From Janthinobacterium sp. ROICE36 (GTDB taxonomy: Bacteria; Pseudomonadota; Gammaproteobacteria; Burkholderiales; Burkholderiaceae_D), in the NCBI RefSeq assembly GCF_002869965.1, contig NZ_PEBS01000050.1, forward strand, positions 1 to 42,767: a DNA stretch of 42,767 nt. Direction: 5' to 3'. Shown here one piece after another: positions 33,058 through 41,561 of this stretch. Below the pieces are notes generated by a model, which saw only the letters and a list, made by a program, of their open reading frames with translations, was not told where the DNA came from and searched no databases. The translations under genes were made by a program, and so were the position numbers. The first letter of the stretch is position 1. Each line of letters begins with the position of its first letter.

Positions 33058-33573
33058 CTGGCTTGCATTATCTTGCCGCAGTGCAGCACTGCGCGTATGA
33101 TAAGCCGCTTACAGCAAGATCAACCGCATCCTTAGTGATGCAGCGCGATGATCGCCGGCCCGCTCCACCCGGAGGGGCCGCAGGCAAGGATTCACCACAA
33201 ATGACCGATGCCGCGATGCCGACGCGCGGGTCTGGTAAGGAATGCCTGGCGATACGCCGGGCCTGATACACGTCGCCCATCCCCTGACGACCTTCCTGCC
33301 GTGCCCCGGGTAACCGGATGGCGCACGACCGTTGTTTCTCTAAATCAGCACTGATCACAGCGCGATAGCGCGCGTTGCTACTGCGTTGTCTGCCGTTAAC
33401 AACGGCGTGTTGCGGCGTGGAATTTGTTTGCGAATTGAATAGCAAATTCGCAGCAAATACGTTTGCGCACAGCTATGATATGTGAACCGCGCGCCTAGAC
33501 AACGTGCTGTGCTGCTGCCTGAAAAAACATCCAGAGAATGGCCTTTAGACACCCTCCCCAAGGAGCGCAGTAA
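33058..33573. other. Structured intergenic region upstream of the second MHS transporter
   Basis: No credible gene. Several stable stems are packed in 33080-33330: CGCAGTG/CACTGCG with a CAG loop just after the thioredoxin gene; a 10-pair stem with one bulge, CGGCCC-G-CTCC/GGAG-GGGCCG (33156-33180); GGCG-ATA-CGCC; GTCG/CGAC; and CCGG-GTAA-CCGG, where GTAA is a GNRA tetraloop, enclosed by GTGC/GCAC. The last 200 bases are AT-richer with an inverted repeat at 33429-33452. I do not recognise a known riboswitch or small RNA. Confidence 0.5.
33429..33452. promoter_or_regulatory. Perfect 8-base inverted repeat, candidate operator
   Basis: TGCGAATT (33429-33436), an 8-base spacer, and AATTCGCA (33445-33452). 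It lies about 120 bases before the MHS transporter start. The shape suits a dimeric repressor or activator; the regulator is unknown and none is adjacent. Confidence 0.5.
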
Positions 33574-34872
33574 ATGAGTAAGCCCCGGAGCACCCCCCCC
33601 AAGAAAAATTCCCCCGGCACGGTGCTGTTCGCCAGCCTGATCGGCACCACCATCGAGTTCTTTGACTTTTACATCTACGCCACGGCCGCCGTGCTGGTGT
33701 TCCCGAAACTGTTTTTCCCCGCCGGCGATCCGTCGGCCGCCGTGCTGCAGTCGCTGGCCACGTTCGCCATCGCCTTCTTCGCTCGCCCCATCGGCTCGGC
33801 CGTGTTCGGCCACTTCGGCGACCGCGTCGGCCGCAAGGCCACCCTGGTAGCCGCCTTGCTGACCATGGGTATTTCCACCGTCATCATCGGCTTGCTGCCC
33901 ACGTATGCTTCCATCGGTACCCTGGCGCCGTTGCTGCTGGCGCTGTGCCGTTTCGGCCAGGGCCTGGGCTTGGGCGGCGAGTGGGGCGGCGCGGTGCTGC
34001 TGGCCACGGAAAACGCGCCACCGGGCAAGCGCGCCTGGTACGGCATGTTCCCGCAACTGGGGGCACCGATCGGCTTCTTCCTGTCCGGCGGCATCTTCCT
34101 GCTGCTCAGCGAAACCCTGACCGATGCGCAATTCTTCAGCTATGGCTGGCGCATCCCCTTCCTGGCCAGCGCGCTGCTGGTCATCGTCGGCCTGTATGTG
34201 CGTCTGAAGATCACGGAAACGCCGGACTTCCAGAAAGTCATCGACAAGAACGAAGTCGTCAAACTGCCTGTCGCCACCGTGTTCCGCCAACATGGCCGCA
34301 TGCTGTTCCTGGGCACCATCATCGCCCTGGCCACCTTCGTGCTGTTCTACCTGATGACGGTGTTTGCCTTGAGCTGGGGTACGACCAAACTGGGCTTCAC
34401 GCGCAAGGAATTCCTCGTCGTGCAGCTGTTTGCCGTGCTGTTCTTTGCCCTGACGATTCCGTTTTCGGCCGTGCTGGCCGACCGCCGCGGTCGCCGCGCC
34501 ACCCTGATCTGGGTTTCCGCCGCCATCGCCATCTTCGGCCTGGTGCTGGCGCCGATGTTCGGCTCCGGCGTGACCTGGGAAGTGACGCTCTTCATGGCGG
34601 TCGGCCTGGGCCTGATGGGCATGACTTACGGTCCGCTGGGCACCATGTTGTCCGAACTGTTCCCGCCCGAAGTGCGTTACACGGGCGCGTCGCTGACCTT
34701 CAACCTGGCGGGCATTCTGGGCGCCTCGCTGGCGCCGTACATCGCCACCTGGCTGGCCACCAACCATGGCTTGCAATACGTGGGCTATTACCTGTCGCTG
34801 GCAGCCGTGCTGACCCTGGGCGCGCTGTTGATGGTGGGCAAGCCACGCGCGGGCAAGGAAGCCTGGGAATAA
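33574..34872 (+). CDS. MHS-family MFS transporter
   Basis: A 432-residue transporter with about 12 membrane segments and MHS signatures: ASLIGTTIEFFDFYIYATAA, RPIGSAVFGHFGDRVGRKAT, and LCRFGQGLGLGGEWGGAVLL. The N-terminus is rich in Pro and Lys. Family members carry organic acids, betaines or shikimate; the substrate cannot be told here. It is a single gene behind a long leader and is closed by a strong terminator. The best start is ATG 33574, after AAGGAGCGCAGTAA. Confidence 0.88.
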   Translation: MSKPRSTPPKKNSPGTVLFASLIGTTIEFFDFYIYATAAVLVFPKLFFPAGDPSAAVLQSLATFAIAFFARPIGSAVFGHFGDRVGRKATLVAALLTMGISTVIIGLLPTYASIGTLAPLLLALCRFGQGLGLGGEWGGAVLLATENAPPGKRAWYGMFPQLGAPIGFFLSGGIFLLLSETLTDAQFFSYGWRIPFLASALLVIVGLYVRLKITETPDFQKVIDKNEVVKLPVATVFRQHGRMLFLGTIIALATFVLFYLMTVFALSWGTTKLGFTRKEFLVVQLFAVLFFALTIPFSAVLADRRGRRATLIWVSAAIAIFGLVLAPMFGSGVTWEVTLFMAVGLGLMGMTYGPLGTMLSELFPPEVRYTGASLTFNLAGILGASLAPYIATWLATNHGLQYVGYYLSLAAVLTLGALLMVGKPRAGKEAWE

Positions 34873-34897
34873 CCGCCCGCACTCGCTGCATCCCCCG

Positions 34898-34931
34898 AAA
34901 GCCGCCAGCTGCAACGCTGGCGGCTTTTTTT
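34898..34931 (+). terminator. Strong rho-independent terminator
   Basis: AAAGCCGCCAGC (34898-34909), 6-base loop, GCTGGCGGCTTT (34916-34927), continuing in T to 34931. It isolates the MHS transporter gene from the inositol-related locus. Confidence 0.95.
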
Positions 34932-34971
34932 GTCGGTTAAACACCACGCCGCACGCCTGCCGAGATTCTTG

Positions 34972-35001
34972 TTGACAGTCAAAATCGGCTGGTGGTAAGG
35001 T
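34972..35001 (+). promoter_or_regulatory. Candidate promoter of the ABC importer locus
   Basis: A perfect -35 box TTGACA (34972-34977) and a weak -10-like TAAGGT (34996-35001) are 18 bases apart. The palindrome at 35003-35016 begins one base further on, where the transcript would start, so a bound repressor would block initiation. The leader to the first ATG is then about 110 bases. Confidence 0.55.
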
Positions 35002-35002
35002 A

Positions 35003-35016
35003 TGCACACGTGTGCA
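35003..35016. promoter_or_regulatory. Operator palindrome TGCACACGTGTGCA, copy 1
   Basis: A perfect 14-base palindrome 102 bases before the binding-protein gene. The identical sequence recurs at 41548-41561, before iolG. Two identical perfect palindromes at the front of two functionally linked units strongly suggest a common regulator, perhaps a LacI- or GntR-type inositol repressor not encoded in this window. Confidence 0.8.
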
Positions 35017-35117
35017 ATGCAGTGCAAGCCCATAAAAAGCACATCCCTGGACAGTGACACCGCAAGATAGCGGTGCGGTCTGAAGTACCACAACGACAAC
35101 AAACTTGGAGTGAGACG

Positions 35118-36137
35118 ATGAAGATGCGCAATGTTGCGATTGCTATAAGCCTGGCCCTGCCGATGACGGCCATGGCCGCCGAGGAACGCCTGTCCGTGCT
35201 GTGCTCGGCCGACATGGAATGGTGCCAGTTGATGAAGAACCGCTTCGAGGCGGAAAGCAAGATCAAGGTATCGATGATCAGGAAGAGCGCCGGCGAGGCA
35301 TATGCGAAGATCCGCGCCGAAGCGTCGAACCCGAAATCGGACATCTGGTGGGGCGGCACGGGCGACCCGCACCTGCAAGCCGCCGCCGAAGGCTATACGG
35401 AAGAATACAAGTCGCCCACTTTGCCCAAGCTGCAGCCGTGGGCGCTGAAGCAGGCCGAGACGGCCAAGTACCGCACCGTCGGCATCTACATCGGCATCCT
35501 GGGCCTGGCCTACAACGAAAACGTGCTGAAGAAGAAAAACCTGCCGCCGCCGCAATGCTGGAAAGACCTCGTCAAGCCTGCCTACAAGGGCGAGATCGAG
35601 ATGGCCAACCCGAATTCCTCGGGCGCTGCCTACAATGCGCTGGCCACCGTGGTGCAGCTGATGGGCGAAGACGAAGCCTTTGATTTCCTGGCGAAAATGG
35701 GCCAGAACGTCAGCAAATATCCGAACGCAGGCGTGGCGCCCGGCGAGGACGTGGGCCGCGGTGAAGCGGGCGTCGCCATCGGCTTCATGCATGACCTGAT
35801 GAAACTCACCGTGGCCGGCTTTCCCGTGAAAGTCTTGCCGCCTTGCGAAGGCACGGGCTACGAGATCGGCTCCATGAGCATCGTCAAGGGCGCGAAAAAC
35901 ATGGAGCAGGCGAAGAAATTTTATGAATTCGCCCTGCGTCCAGACGTGCAGAGCGAGGCCGTGAAAGCGCTGGCCTTCCAGATTCCGTCCAACGTGGCCG
36001 CCACCATTCCTGCCGCCTCGCCGCGCCTGGAAAACATCAAGACCATCAACTACGACTTCGCCAAATATGGCGCGTCGGACACGCGCAAGCGCCTGCTGCA
36101 ACGCTGGACCACGCAAATTTACTCTGCCGGAAATTAA
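35118..36137 (+). CDS. ABC importer periplasmic binding protein, sugar-phosphate/phosphonate-like (annotated type: ferric)
   Basis: A 339-residue protein with a signal peptide (MKMRNVAIAISLALPMTAMA, cut after MAA) and a type II periplasmic binding fold of the ferric/AfuA/phosphonate cluster: KSAGEAYAKIRAEASNPKSD, then WGGTGDPHLQAAAEG and NPNSSGAAYNAL. The adjacent tyrosine pair that coordinates iron in FbpA is absent. A His-Asp pair (225-226) and Glu249 in GTGYEIGS are in places that recall the sugar-phosphate binder AfuA, from memory. The start ATG 35118 follows TTGGAGTGAG; an upstream ATG at 35073 would bury the signal peptide. It is the first gene of the locus. Confidence 0.88.
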   Translation: MKMRNVAIAISLALPMTAMAAEERLSVLCSADMEWCQLMKNRFEAESKIKVSMIRKSAGEAYAKIRAEASNPKSDIWWGGTGDPHLQAAAEGYTEEYKSPTLPKLQPWALKQAETAKYRTVGIYIGILGLAYNENVLKKKNLPPPQCWKDLVKPAYKGEIEMANPNSSGAAYNALATVVQLMGEDEAFDFLAKMGQNVSKYPNAGVAPGEDVGRGEAGVAIGFMHDLMKLTVAGFPVKVLPPCEGTGYEIGSMSIVKGAKNMEQAKKFYEFALRPDVQSEAVKALAFQIPSNVAATIPAASPRLENIKTINYDFAKYGASDTRKRLLQRWTTQIYSAGN

Positions 36138-36160
36138 GGCGTAAAGACTGTCATCGTACC

Positions 36161-36202
36161 GCGCCCGGCAGCACATGCCGCACAGGCCATGCTGGCGGGC
36201 GC
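36161..36202 (+). other. Intercistronic stem-loop between binding protein and permease
   Basis: GCGCCCGGCAGCA (36161-36173) pairs with TGCTGGCGGGCGC (36190-36202) at 12 of 13 positions, with an inner GCC/GGC stem. No T-run follows. Such stems after a binding-protein gene commonly protect the upstream message and lower expression of the permease. Confidence 0.65.
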
Positions 36203-36223
36203 CTTTAGCTGGATAGAGACCTC

Positions 36224-38398
36224 ATGAAAAAGATATTTTACGGCTGGCTGCTGGCCGCCCTGGCAGCGTTGTGTCTGTTGCCCTGGCAGCAGCAGGAAGC
36301 TGGCCTGTTCGCCGGCGAATGGCTGCGCGACGGCCAGTTCTTCAGTGACCGTGGCGCACCGGCCTTGCTGCACCTGCTGTCGTTCGGCGCCTGGCCGCTG
36401 GGCGTGTTCTTCGCCCTGATCGCTGCCAGCGCCGCGCTGGTGGCCGGCAATCCCCACCGCAAGACCCTGGGCCTGGGCCAGATCTTCATCGGCGCCACCG
36501 GCTTGCTGTGGCTGGCATGGCTGGGCTGGGGGCCGCTGGCCGCCAGCACCGGCCTGGGCTTTGGCGCGCTGCTGCTGGCGCTGTGCCTGCTGTTCCTCCT
36601 CACCTCGGGTGCGGCCGCTTGCGGCGTGTGCCGTGGCGACGCCTTCGTGGCGGGTGCTATCGGCCTCATCATTTGTCTGATTTCCCTGTTCGTGCTGTTC
36701 CCCGTCGCGCTGATCCTGGTCAGCGCCGGCCAGCCCATGGAGGATGGCGGTACGGGCGCCGCCGCCCTGGCGCGACGCCTGGCGGACCCCGGCATCTGGA
36801 GCCTCAATTGCGTGGCTGGTCCCGGCCGCTGCGGCGTGGCCTGGAATACCCTGGCGCTGGCCTTGCTGACGGGCGTGTCGGCCACCTTCCTCGGGCTGGT
36901 GTTCGCCCTGCTGGTGACGCGCACCAACGGCCGCTGGGTACGCCCCATGCGCGCCATCACCATCTTGCCGATCGTCACGCCGCCCTTCGTGCTGGGCCTG
37001 GCCCTGATCCTGCTGTTCGGCCGTAACGGCGCCATCACGAGCATGGTCGGCGACCTGTTCGGCATCGAACAAAGCCGCTGGCTGTACGGCATGACGGGCG
37101 TGTGGCTGTCGCAGATGCTGGCTTTTGCGCCAATCGCCTTCATGACATTAATTGGTGTGGTGGAAGGCGTCAGTCCCTCGCTGGAAGAAGCCTCGGGCAC
37201 CCTGGGCGCCAGCAGTTGGCAAACCTTCGTCAAGGTTTCCTTGCCACTGATGCGTCCCGGCATCGCCAACGCCTTCCTGCTGTGCTTTATCGAAAGCATG
37301 GCCGACTTCGGCAACCCGATGGTGCTGGGTGGCAATTTCCACGTGTTGTCGACGGAAATCTTCTTTTCCGTGGTGGGCGCCTCCAACGACCAAGGGCGCG
37401 CCGCCACCCTGGCCATCGTCCTGCTGACCTTTGCCGTGGGCGCCTTCTTCATCCAGAACCTGTGGCTGGGCAAGAAATCGTATGTGACGGTGACGGGCAA
37501 GGCCGACCATGGCGGTCACGCCTCGCTCAACCCGCGCCTGAAAACTACCTTGTGGAGCATCGCCCTGCCATGGTTCGCCTTCACGGCCCTGATCTACGGC
37601 ACGGTGGTGGCGGGCGGCTTCGTGAACAACTGGGGCCAGGACAATGCTTTTACCTTGCGCCACTACATCGACGCCTTCGGCATCACGACGGGCGCTTCGG
37701 GCTGGCACTGGACGGGCCAGGCTTGGCCGTCGCTGTTTACTACGCTGACGATTTCGGCCATCGCCGCGCCCTTGACGGCCTTTGTCGGCATCCTCTCGGC
37801 CTGGCTGCTGGTGCGCCAGCAATTCGCCCTGAAAAGCGCGTTCGAGTTCGGCACCATGCTCAGCTTTGCCATTCCCGGCACCGTCATCGGCATCAGCTAC
37901 ATCCTGGCGTTCAACTCGGCGCCGATCGAGTTGACGGGCACGGCCACGATTTTGATCCTGTGCTTTGTCTTTCGCAACATGCCGATGGGTTTGCGCACGG
38001 GGATTGCCGCCATGCGCCAGCTCGACGGCAGCCTGGATGAAGCGTCGATCACCCTGGGCGCCAGTAGCTGGACCACCATGCGCAAGGTCATCTTGCCGCT
38101 GCTGCGCCCCGCCATTGCCTCGGCCCTCGTGTATGGCTTCGTGCGTTCGATCACCTCGATTTCGGCCGTCGTCTTCCTCGTCAGCGCCGATTACGACATG
38201 GCCACGTCCTACATCATTGGTCTGGTGTCGAACGGCAACTATGGCACGGCCATCGCCTACGCCACAGTGTTGATCGTCGTCATCCTGCTGTGCATCCAAT
38301 TGATCCATTTGCTGGTCGGCAAGCGCCGTCTTCGCCGCGTCAGCGCCGAAAAAACGCTGCCGGCCGCCGTTCCCAACCTGGAAAAGAGCTACGCATGA
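36224..38398 (+). CDS. ABC importer permease, fused two-domain
   Basis: A 724-residue inner-membrane protein in which two permease domains are joined. Each has the EAA loop that contacts the ATPase: EEASGTLGASSWQTFVKVSL (from about residue 320) and DEASITLGASSWTTMRKVIL (from about 604). At least twelve hydrophobic segments are seen, including an additional N-terminal group before the first domain. This is the FbpB/AfuB bipartite architecture. Its end overlaps the ATPase start by four bases (38395-38398). The 86-base gap before it holds a strong hairpin. Confidence 0.9.
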   Translation: MKKIFYGWLLAALAALCLLPWQQQEAGLFAGEWLRDGQFFSDRGAPALLHLLSFGAWPLGVFFALIAASAALVAGNPHRKTLGLGQIFIGATGLLWLAWLGWGPLAASTGLGFGALLLALCLLFLLTSGAAACGVCRGDAFVAGAIGLIICLISLFVLFPVALILVSAGQPMEDGGTGAAALARRLADPGIWSLNCVAGPGRCGVAWNTLALALLTGVSATFLGLVFALLVTRTNGRWVRPMRAITILPIVTPPFVLGLALILLFGRNGAITSMVGDLFGIEQSRWLYGMTGVWLSQMLAFAPIAFMTLIGVVEGVSPSLEEASGTLGASSWQTFVKVSLPLMRPGIANAFLLCFIESMADFGNPMVLGGNFHVLSTEIFFSVVGASNDQGRAATLAIVLLTFAVGAFFIQNLWLGKKSYVTVTGKADHGGHASLNPRLKTTLWSIALPWFAFTALIYGTVVAGGFVNNWGQDNAFTLRHYIDAFGITTGASGWHWTGQAWPSLFTTLTISAIAAPLTAFVGILSAWLLVRQQFALKSAFEFGTMLSFAIPGTVIGISYILAFNSAPIELTGTATILILCFVFRNMPMGLRTGIAAMRQLDGSLDEASITLGASSWTTMRKVILPLLRPAIASALVYGFVRSITSISAVVFLVSADYDMATSYIIGLVSNGNYGTAIAYATVLIVVILLCIQLIHLLVGKRRLRRVSAEKTLPAAVPNLEKSYA

Positions 38399-39480
38399 AC
38401 CACTTTACTACCCACGCAACAGAGATTGCCGCGCTGGAATTCGATGGCGTTACCAAGCGCTACGGCAAGGCGCTGGCCGTGAACGATGTGTCGTTCACGA
38501 TCGCGCCCCGCACCATGGTCACCTTGCTGGGCCCCAGCGGCTGCGGCAAGACGTCCACCTTGCGCCTGATCGCCGGCCTGGAACGCGTCAGCGCCGGGTG
38601 CATCCTGCTGGCCGGCGAAGACGTCACATTGACCTCGGCTGCCGAGCGCGACGTCAGCATGGTGTTCCAGTCTTACGCGCTGTTTCCGCACATGACGGTG
38701 CTCGACAACGTGTGCTACGGCCTCATCGTGTCAGGCGAGACCAAGCCGCGCGCCGTGGAACGGGCGCAGGAAAGCCTGCGCCTGGTGGGCCTGGCCGACT
38801 TTGCCGCGCGCTTCCCGAACGAGTTGTCGGGTGGCCAGCAGCAGCGGGTGGCCGTGGCCCGTTCGCTGGTGCTGCAGCCCAAGGTGCTGCTGCTGGACGA
38901 GCCGCTGTCCAACCTCGATACGAAGTTGCGGCGCCGCGTGCGCGACGAGATCCGCGATATCCAGGTCAAGCTGGGCTTGACAGCCGTGTATGTCACGCAT
39001 GACCAGGAAGAGGCGCTGGCCATTTCCGACCAGATCATCGTGATGAACCGGCAAGTAATCGCGCAAAAAGGCACGCCGCACGAGCTGTTCGAATCGCCGG
39101 CCGACAAGTTCGTCGCCGACTTCATCTGTAACGCGAATATCGTCGATGGCGTGATTGAATCGGTGGCTGACGGCAAGGCCGTCTGCGTCATGGGCCAGCT
39201 GCGCCTGCGCCTGCCATGCCGCAGCCAGCGCAGCGGCGAAGCGAGCTTTGCCGTGCGCCCGGAAGCCATCCTGCTGTCGCCCGCGCAGCCCGACAGCGCC
39301 ATGGTGGTGCGCGTGGCGCGCGCCACCTACCTGGGACGCGAAATGCAATACACGCTAGCCACGCCGGTCGGCGAACTGTTTGCTGTCTCGCACGACTTGA
39401 GTCAGGTTTTCACGCAAGGCACATCGGTCGCCATGACCGTACACGAACATGGCGCAGCCATCATTGGAGGACAAGCATGA
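38395..39480 (+). CDS. ABC importer ATP-binding protein
   Basis: A 361-residue ATPase of the CUT1/FbpC/PotA type. It has Walker A GPSGCGKT (46-53), Q-loop FQSYALFPHM, signature LSGGQQQRVA (144-153), Walker B LLLDEP (165-170) and the switch histidine in YVTHDQEEALAISDQ. A C-terminal TOBE regulatory domain follows. The start ATG 38395 overlaps the permease; an in-frame ATG upstream at 38290 lies inside it. The last four bases overlap the phosphatase ATG, so importer and phosphatase are made together. Confidence 0.93.
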   Translation: MNHFTTHATEIAALEFDGVTKRYGKALAVNDVSFTIAPRTMVTLLGPSGCGKTSTLRLIAGLERVSAGCILLAGEDVTLTSAAERDVSMVFQSYALFPHMTVLDNVCYGLIVSGETKPRAVERAQESLRLVGLADFAARFPNELSGGQQQRVAVARSLVLQPKVLLLDEPLSNLDTKLRRRVRDEIRDIQVKLGLTAVYVTHDQEEALAISDQIIVMNRQVIAQKGTPHELFESPADKFVADFICNANIVDGVIESVADGKAVCVMGQLRLRLPCRSQRSGEASFAVRPEAILLSPAQPDSAMVVRVARATYLGREMQYTLATPVGELFAVSHDLSQVFTQGTSVAMTVHEHGAAIIGGQA

Positions 39481-40310
39481 CAGATATGACACAGGCAGCG
39501 GTACTGGCCGACGCGGCCACCCTGGAACGCTATGCCTACGCCCGGCACATCATCGGCCAGGCGGGCGAGATTGCGCTGGGCATGTTCCAGCGCCGCACGG
39601 AACTGGTGATCGAGGAAAAGGGCTTGCAGGACATGGTCAGCATCGCCGACCGCATGGTGGAGGATTTTCTGCGCGCGCAGATTGCCGAACGCTTCCCCGA
39701 AGACGCCGTGGTGGGCGAGGAGCGCGGCGGCGGCGCGTCCGATGCGCGCTGCGTGTGGGTCATCGATCCCATTGACGGCACGGCCTGTTTTGTCAACGGC
39801 ATGCTGGCCTGGTGCGTATCGATAGGCGTGCTGGTCGATGGCCAGCCTGCCATCGGTGCCGTGTACGACCCGAATGCGGACGAGCTGTTCCACGCCTGCC
39901 TGGGGCAGGGAGCATACGTGGCGGGGAAGGCGGGCGAAACGCGGCTGCGCGTCAACGACGTGGCCAGCCTGCAGGGCGGCGTGCTGGGCGTGGGCTTTTC
40001 GCACCGCGTGGGCACCGATACCTTCTTGCCCTTCCTGCTCGACGTGCTGGAAGAGGGCGGCATGTTCATCCGCAACGGTTCCGGCGCCTTGATGATCGCC
40101 TACGTGGCGGCGGGACGCCTGATCGGCTATTTCGAGCCACACATCAATTCCTGGGATTGCCTGGCCGGCATCGTGCTCGTCAACGAGGCGGGCGGGCGCT
40201 GCAATGATTTCCTGGCCAATAACGGCCTGGAAAAGGGCAACCCCATCCTGGTAGGCGGTCCCCGTTTGTATCCGCAACTGGAAGCACTGGCATTGCCGCG
40301 CTGCCAATAA
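39477..40310 (+). CDS. Inositol monophosphatase family protein
   Basis: A 277-residue Mg-dependent phosphatase fold. The metal-binding motifs are in order: GEERGG (80-85), DPIDGT (97-102, followed by ACFVNGM) and WD (226-227, in SWDCLAGIVLVNEAGG). The second motif reads DGTACF, with Cys in place of the common Asn. It has no signal peptide, so it works in the cytoplasm on imported compounds. The ATG overlaps the ATPase stop (ATGA). The substrate could be inositol phosphate, another sugar phosphate or histidinol phosphate; context favours a phosphorylated inositol or polyol. Confidence 0.88.
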   Translation: MTDMTQAAVLADAATLERYAYARHIIGQAGEIALGMFQRRTELVIEEKGLQDMVSIADRMVEDFLRAQIAERFPEDAVVGEERGGGASDARCVWVIDPIDGTACFVNGMLAWCVSIGVLVDGQPAIGAVYDPNADELFHACLGQGAYVAGKAGETRLRVNDVASLQGGVLGVGFSHRVGTDTFLPFLLDVLEEGGMFIRNGSGALMIAYVAAGRLIGYFEPHINSWDCLAGIVLVNEAGGRCNDFLANNGLEKGNPILVGGPRLYPQLEALALPRCQ

Positions 40311-40422
40311 ATCATCTTCTTTGAAAGGGAGGGCAAGGGCGGCCTGCGGTGGGCGCGCGTAGGGCAACACACTGTTGAGCATCATGAGTAATCCACCACC
40401 ATAAAAACAAGCAGGAGACGGG

Positions 40423-41529
40423 ATGAAAAACGAGATGAAAAACGAAATGCACACCAAGCAGTTGAACAAAATCGCCATGGCATTGTTGCTGGCCGCGCCA
40501 GGCTGCGTCCTGGCCGAATCGAGCGTCGTCGTGTACGGCCGCATTCATGCGGGCTTCGATCGTATCGAAACGTCGAGCTCGGCCACGGCGCCGAACGGCG
40601 AGTCGGTATCGCGCGTGTCGGACAATTCTTCGAAGATCGGTTTCCGGGGAAGAGAAGACTTGGGCAATGGCAACACGGCCTTCTTCCAGATCGAGGGCAA
40701 TGCCAGGCTCGACGATGGCACGGGCGCCATCAATAGCAAGGATACCTTTGTCGGGCTGGAAAACCCCGCCTATGGCAGCATCACGCTGGGTCGCTTTTCA
40801 ACACCGATTCGCCAGATCAACGGCTACACCAACCGTTTCGTGGGCCAAGGCATCCAGGACGACGCCAATATTTCGCAACTGGGCGGCGAAGGCTTCAACC
40901 GCCGCGCCTCGAACGCCGTCAGCTACCGTACGCCCGTAGTGCAGGGTTTCAGCGCCACGATTTACCGCGCCAGCGAAAACGAGGCGTCGAACGGCGATCG
41001 CCTCTATTCGGGTATCGTGCAATACGCGAACGGCCCCATCAAAGGGGCCATCGGCTACGAAAAGCACAAGGACTTGCGTCCCGGCTTCAGCGAAAAGATG
41101 TTTCGCGCCGTGGGCAATTACAACTTCGGTGGCGGCGACGTGGGCGTGGCCTGGAACCGCATGGTGTATGACGTGGCCGGCGGCGACTTGCAGCGCGACT
41201 ACTTCACCATCACGGGCGCCTACAAGGCGGGCGGCGGTTCCTTCATCGGCCGTTTCGGCGTGGCAGGCGATGTGTCGGGCAGTGCGCCCAATGGCAGCAG
41301 CGTGACCATCAAGGCGACCAGCCTGGTGCGTGGCGACGACAGTGGCGCCAAGCAGGCGACCCTGGGCTACGAGTATTACCTGTCCAAGCGCAGCACCGTG
41401 TACGCCTACTACACACAAACCAATAACGACAAGAATGCCAACTACACGTTTGGCGGCAATGCTTTCGCCACCACCAAGAAGGGTGCCAAGCTCAGCGGTG
41501 TGATGCTGGGCGTCATCCACCTGTTTTAA
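40423..41529 (+). CDS. Gram-negative porin (Neisseria/Burkholderia type)
   Basis: A 368-residue outer-membrane beta-barrel with a signal peptide (LNKIAMALLLAAPGCVLA) and typical repeats: SSVVVYGRIHAGFDRI, SKIGFRGREDLGNGNTAFFQ, GLENPAYGSITLGR. The last residue is Phe, the usual outer-membrane targeting signal. The predicted start reads MKNEMKNEM, a tandem duplication of four codons; ATG 40423 has GGAGACGGG before it, but a later ATG (for example at 40447) is possible. It is the only outer-membrane gate in the locus, so it probably admits the importer substrate. It is 112 bases after the phosphatase gene. Confidence 0.92.
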   Translation: MKNEMKNEMHTKQLNKIAMALLLAAPGCVLAESSVVVYGRIHAGFDRIETSSSATAPNGESVSRVSDNSSKIGFRGREDLGNGNTAFFQIEGNARLDDGTGAINSKDTFVGLENPAYGSITLGRFSTPIRQINGYTNRFVGQGIQDDANISQLGGEGFNRRASNAVSYRTPVVQGFSATIYRASENEASNGDRLYSGIVQYANGPIKGAIGYEKHKDLRPGFSEKMFRAVGNYNFGGGDVGVAWNRMVYDVAGGDLQRDYFTITGAYKAGGGSFIGRFGVAGDVSGSAPNGSSVTIKATSLVRGDDSGAKQATLGYEYYLSKRSTVYAYYTQTNNDKNANYTFGGNAFATTKKGAKLSGVMLGVIHLF

Positions 41530-41547
41530 CCATTTTTTGCCCGGAAT

Positions 41548-41561
41548 TGCACACGTGTGCA
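41548..41561. promoter_or_regulatory. Operator palindrome TGCACACGTGTGCA, copy 2, inside a longer inverted repeat
   Basis: Identical to 35003-35016 and 39 bases before the iolG start codon. Here it is flanked by GCCCGGAA (41539-41546) and TTCCGGGC (41562-41569), so with a one-base asymmetry the whole 31-base stretch is nearly self-complementary. This copy would regulate iolG and iolC separately from the upstream genes, or act as a second site in a repression loop. Confidence 0.8.

Noticed and set aside
33058..33573. Cobalamin, c-di-GMP-I or other known riboswitch
   Set aside because: The conserved core sequences of these classes were looked for by eye and not found in either orientation.
33355..35091. 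578-codon open frame on the minus strand
   Set aside because: Antisense to the second MHS transporter and two intergenic regions; rich in Gln, Gly and Arg, and interrupted by a strong terminator.
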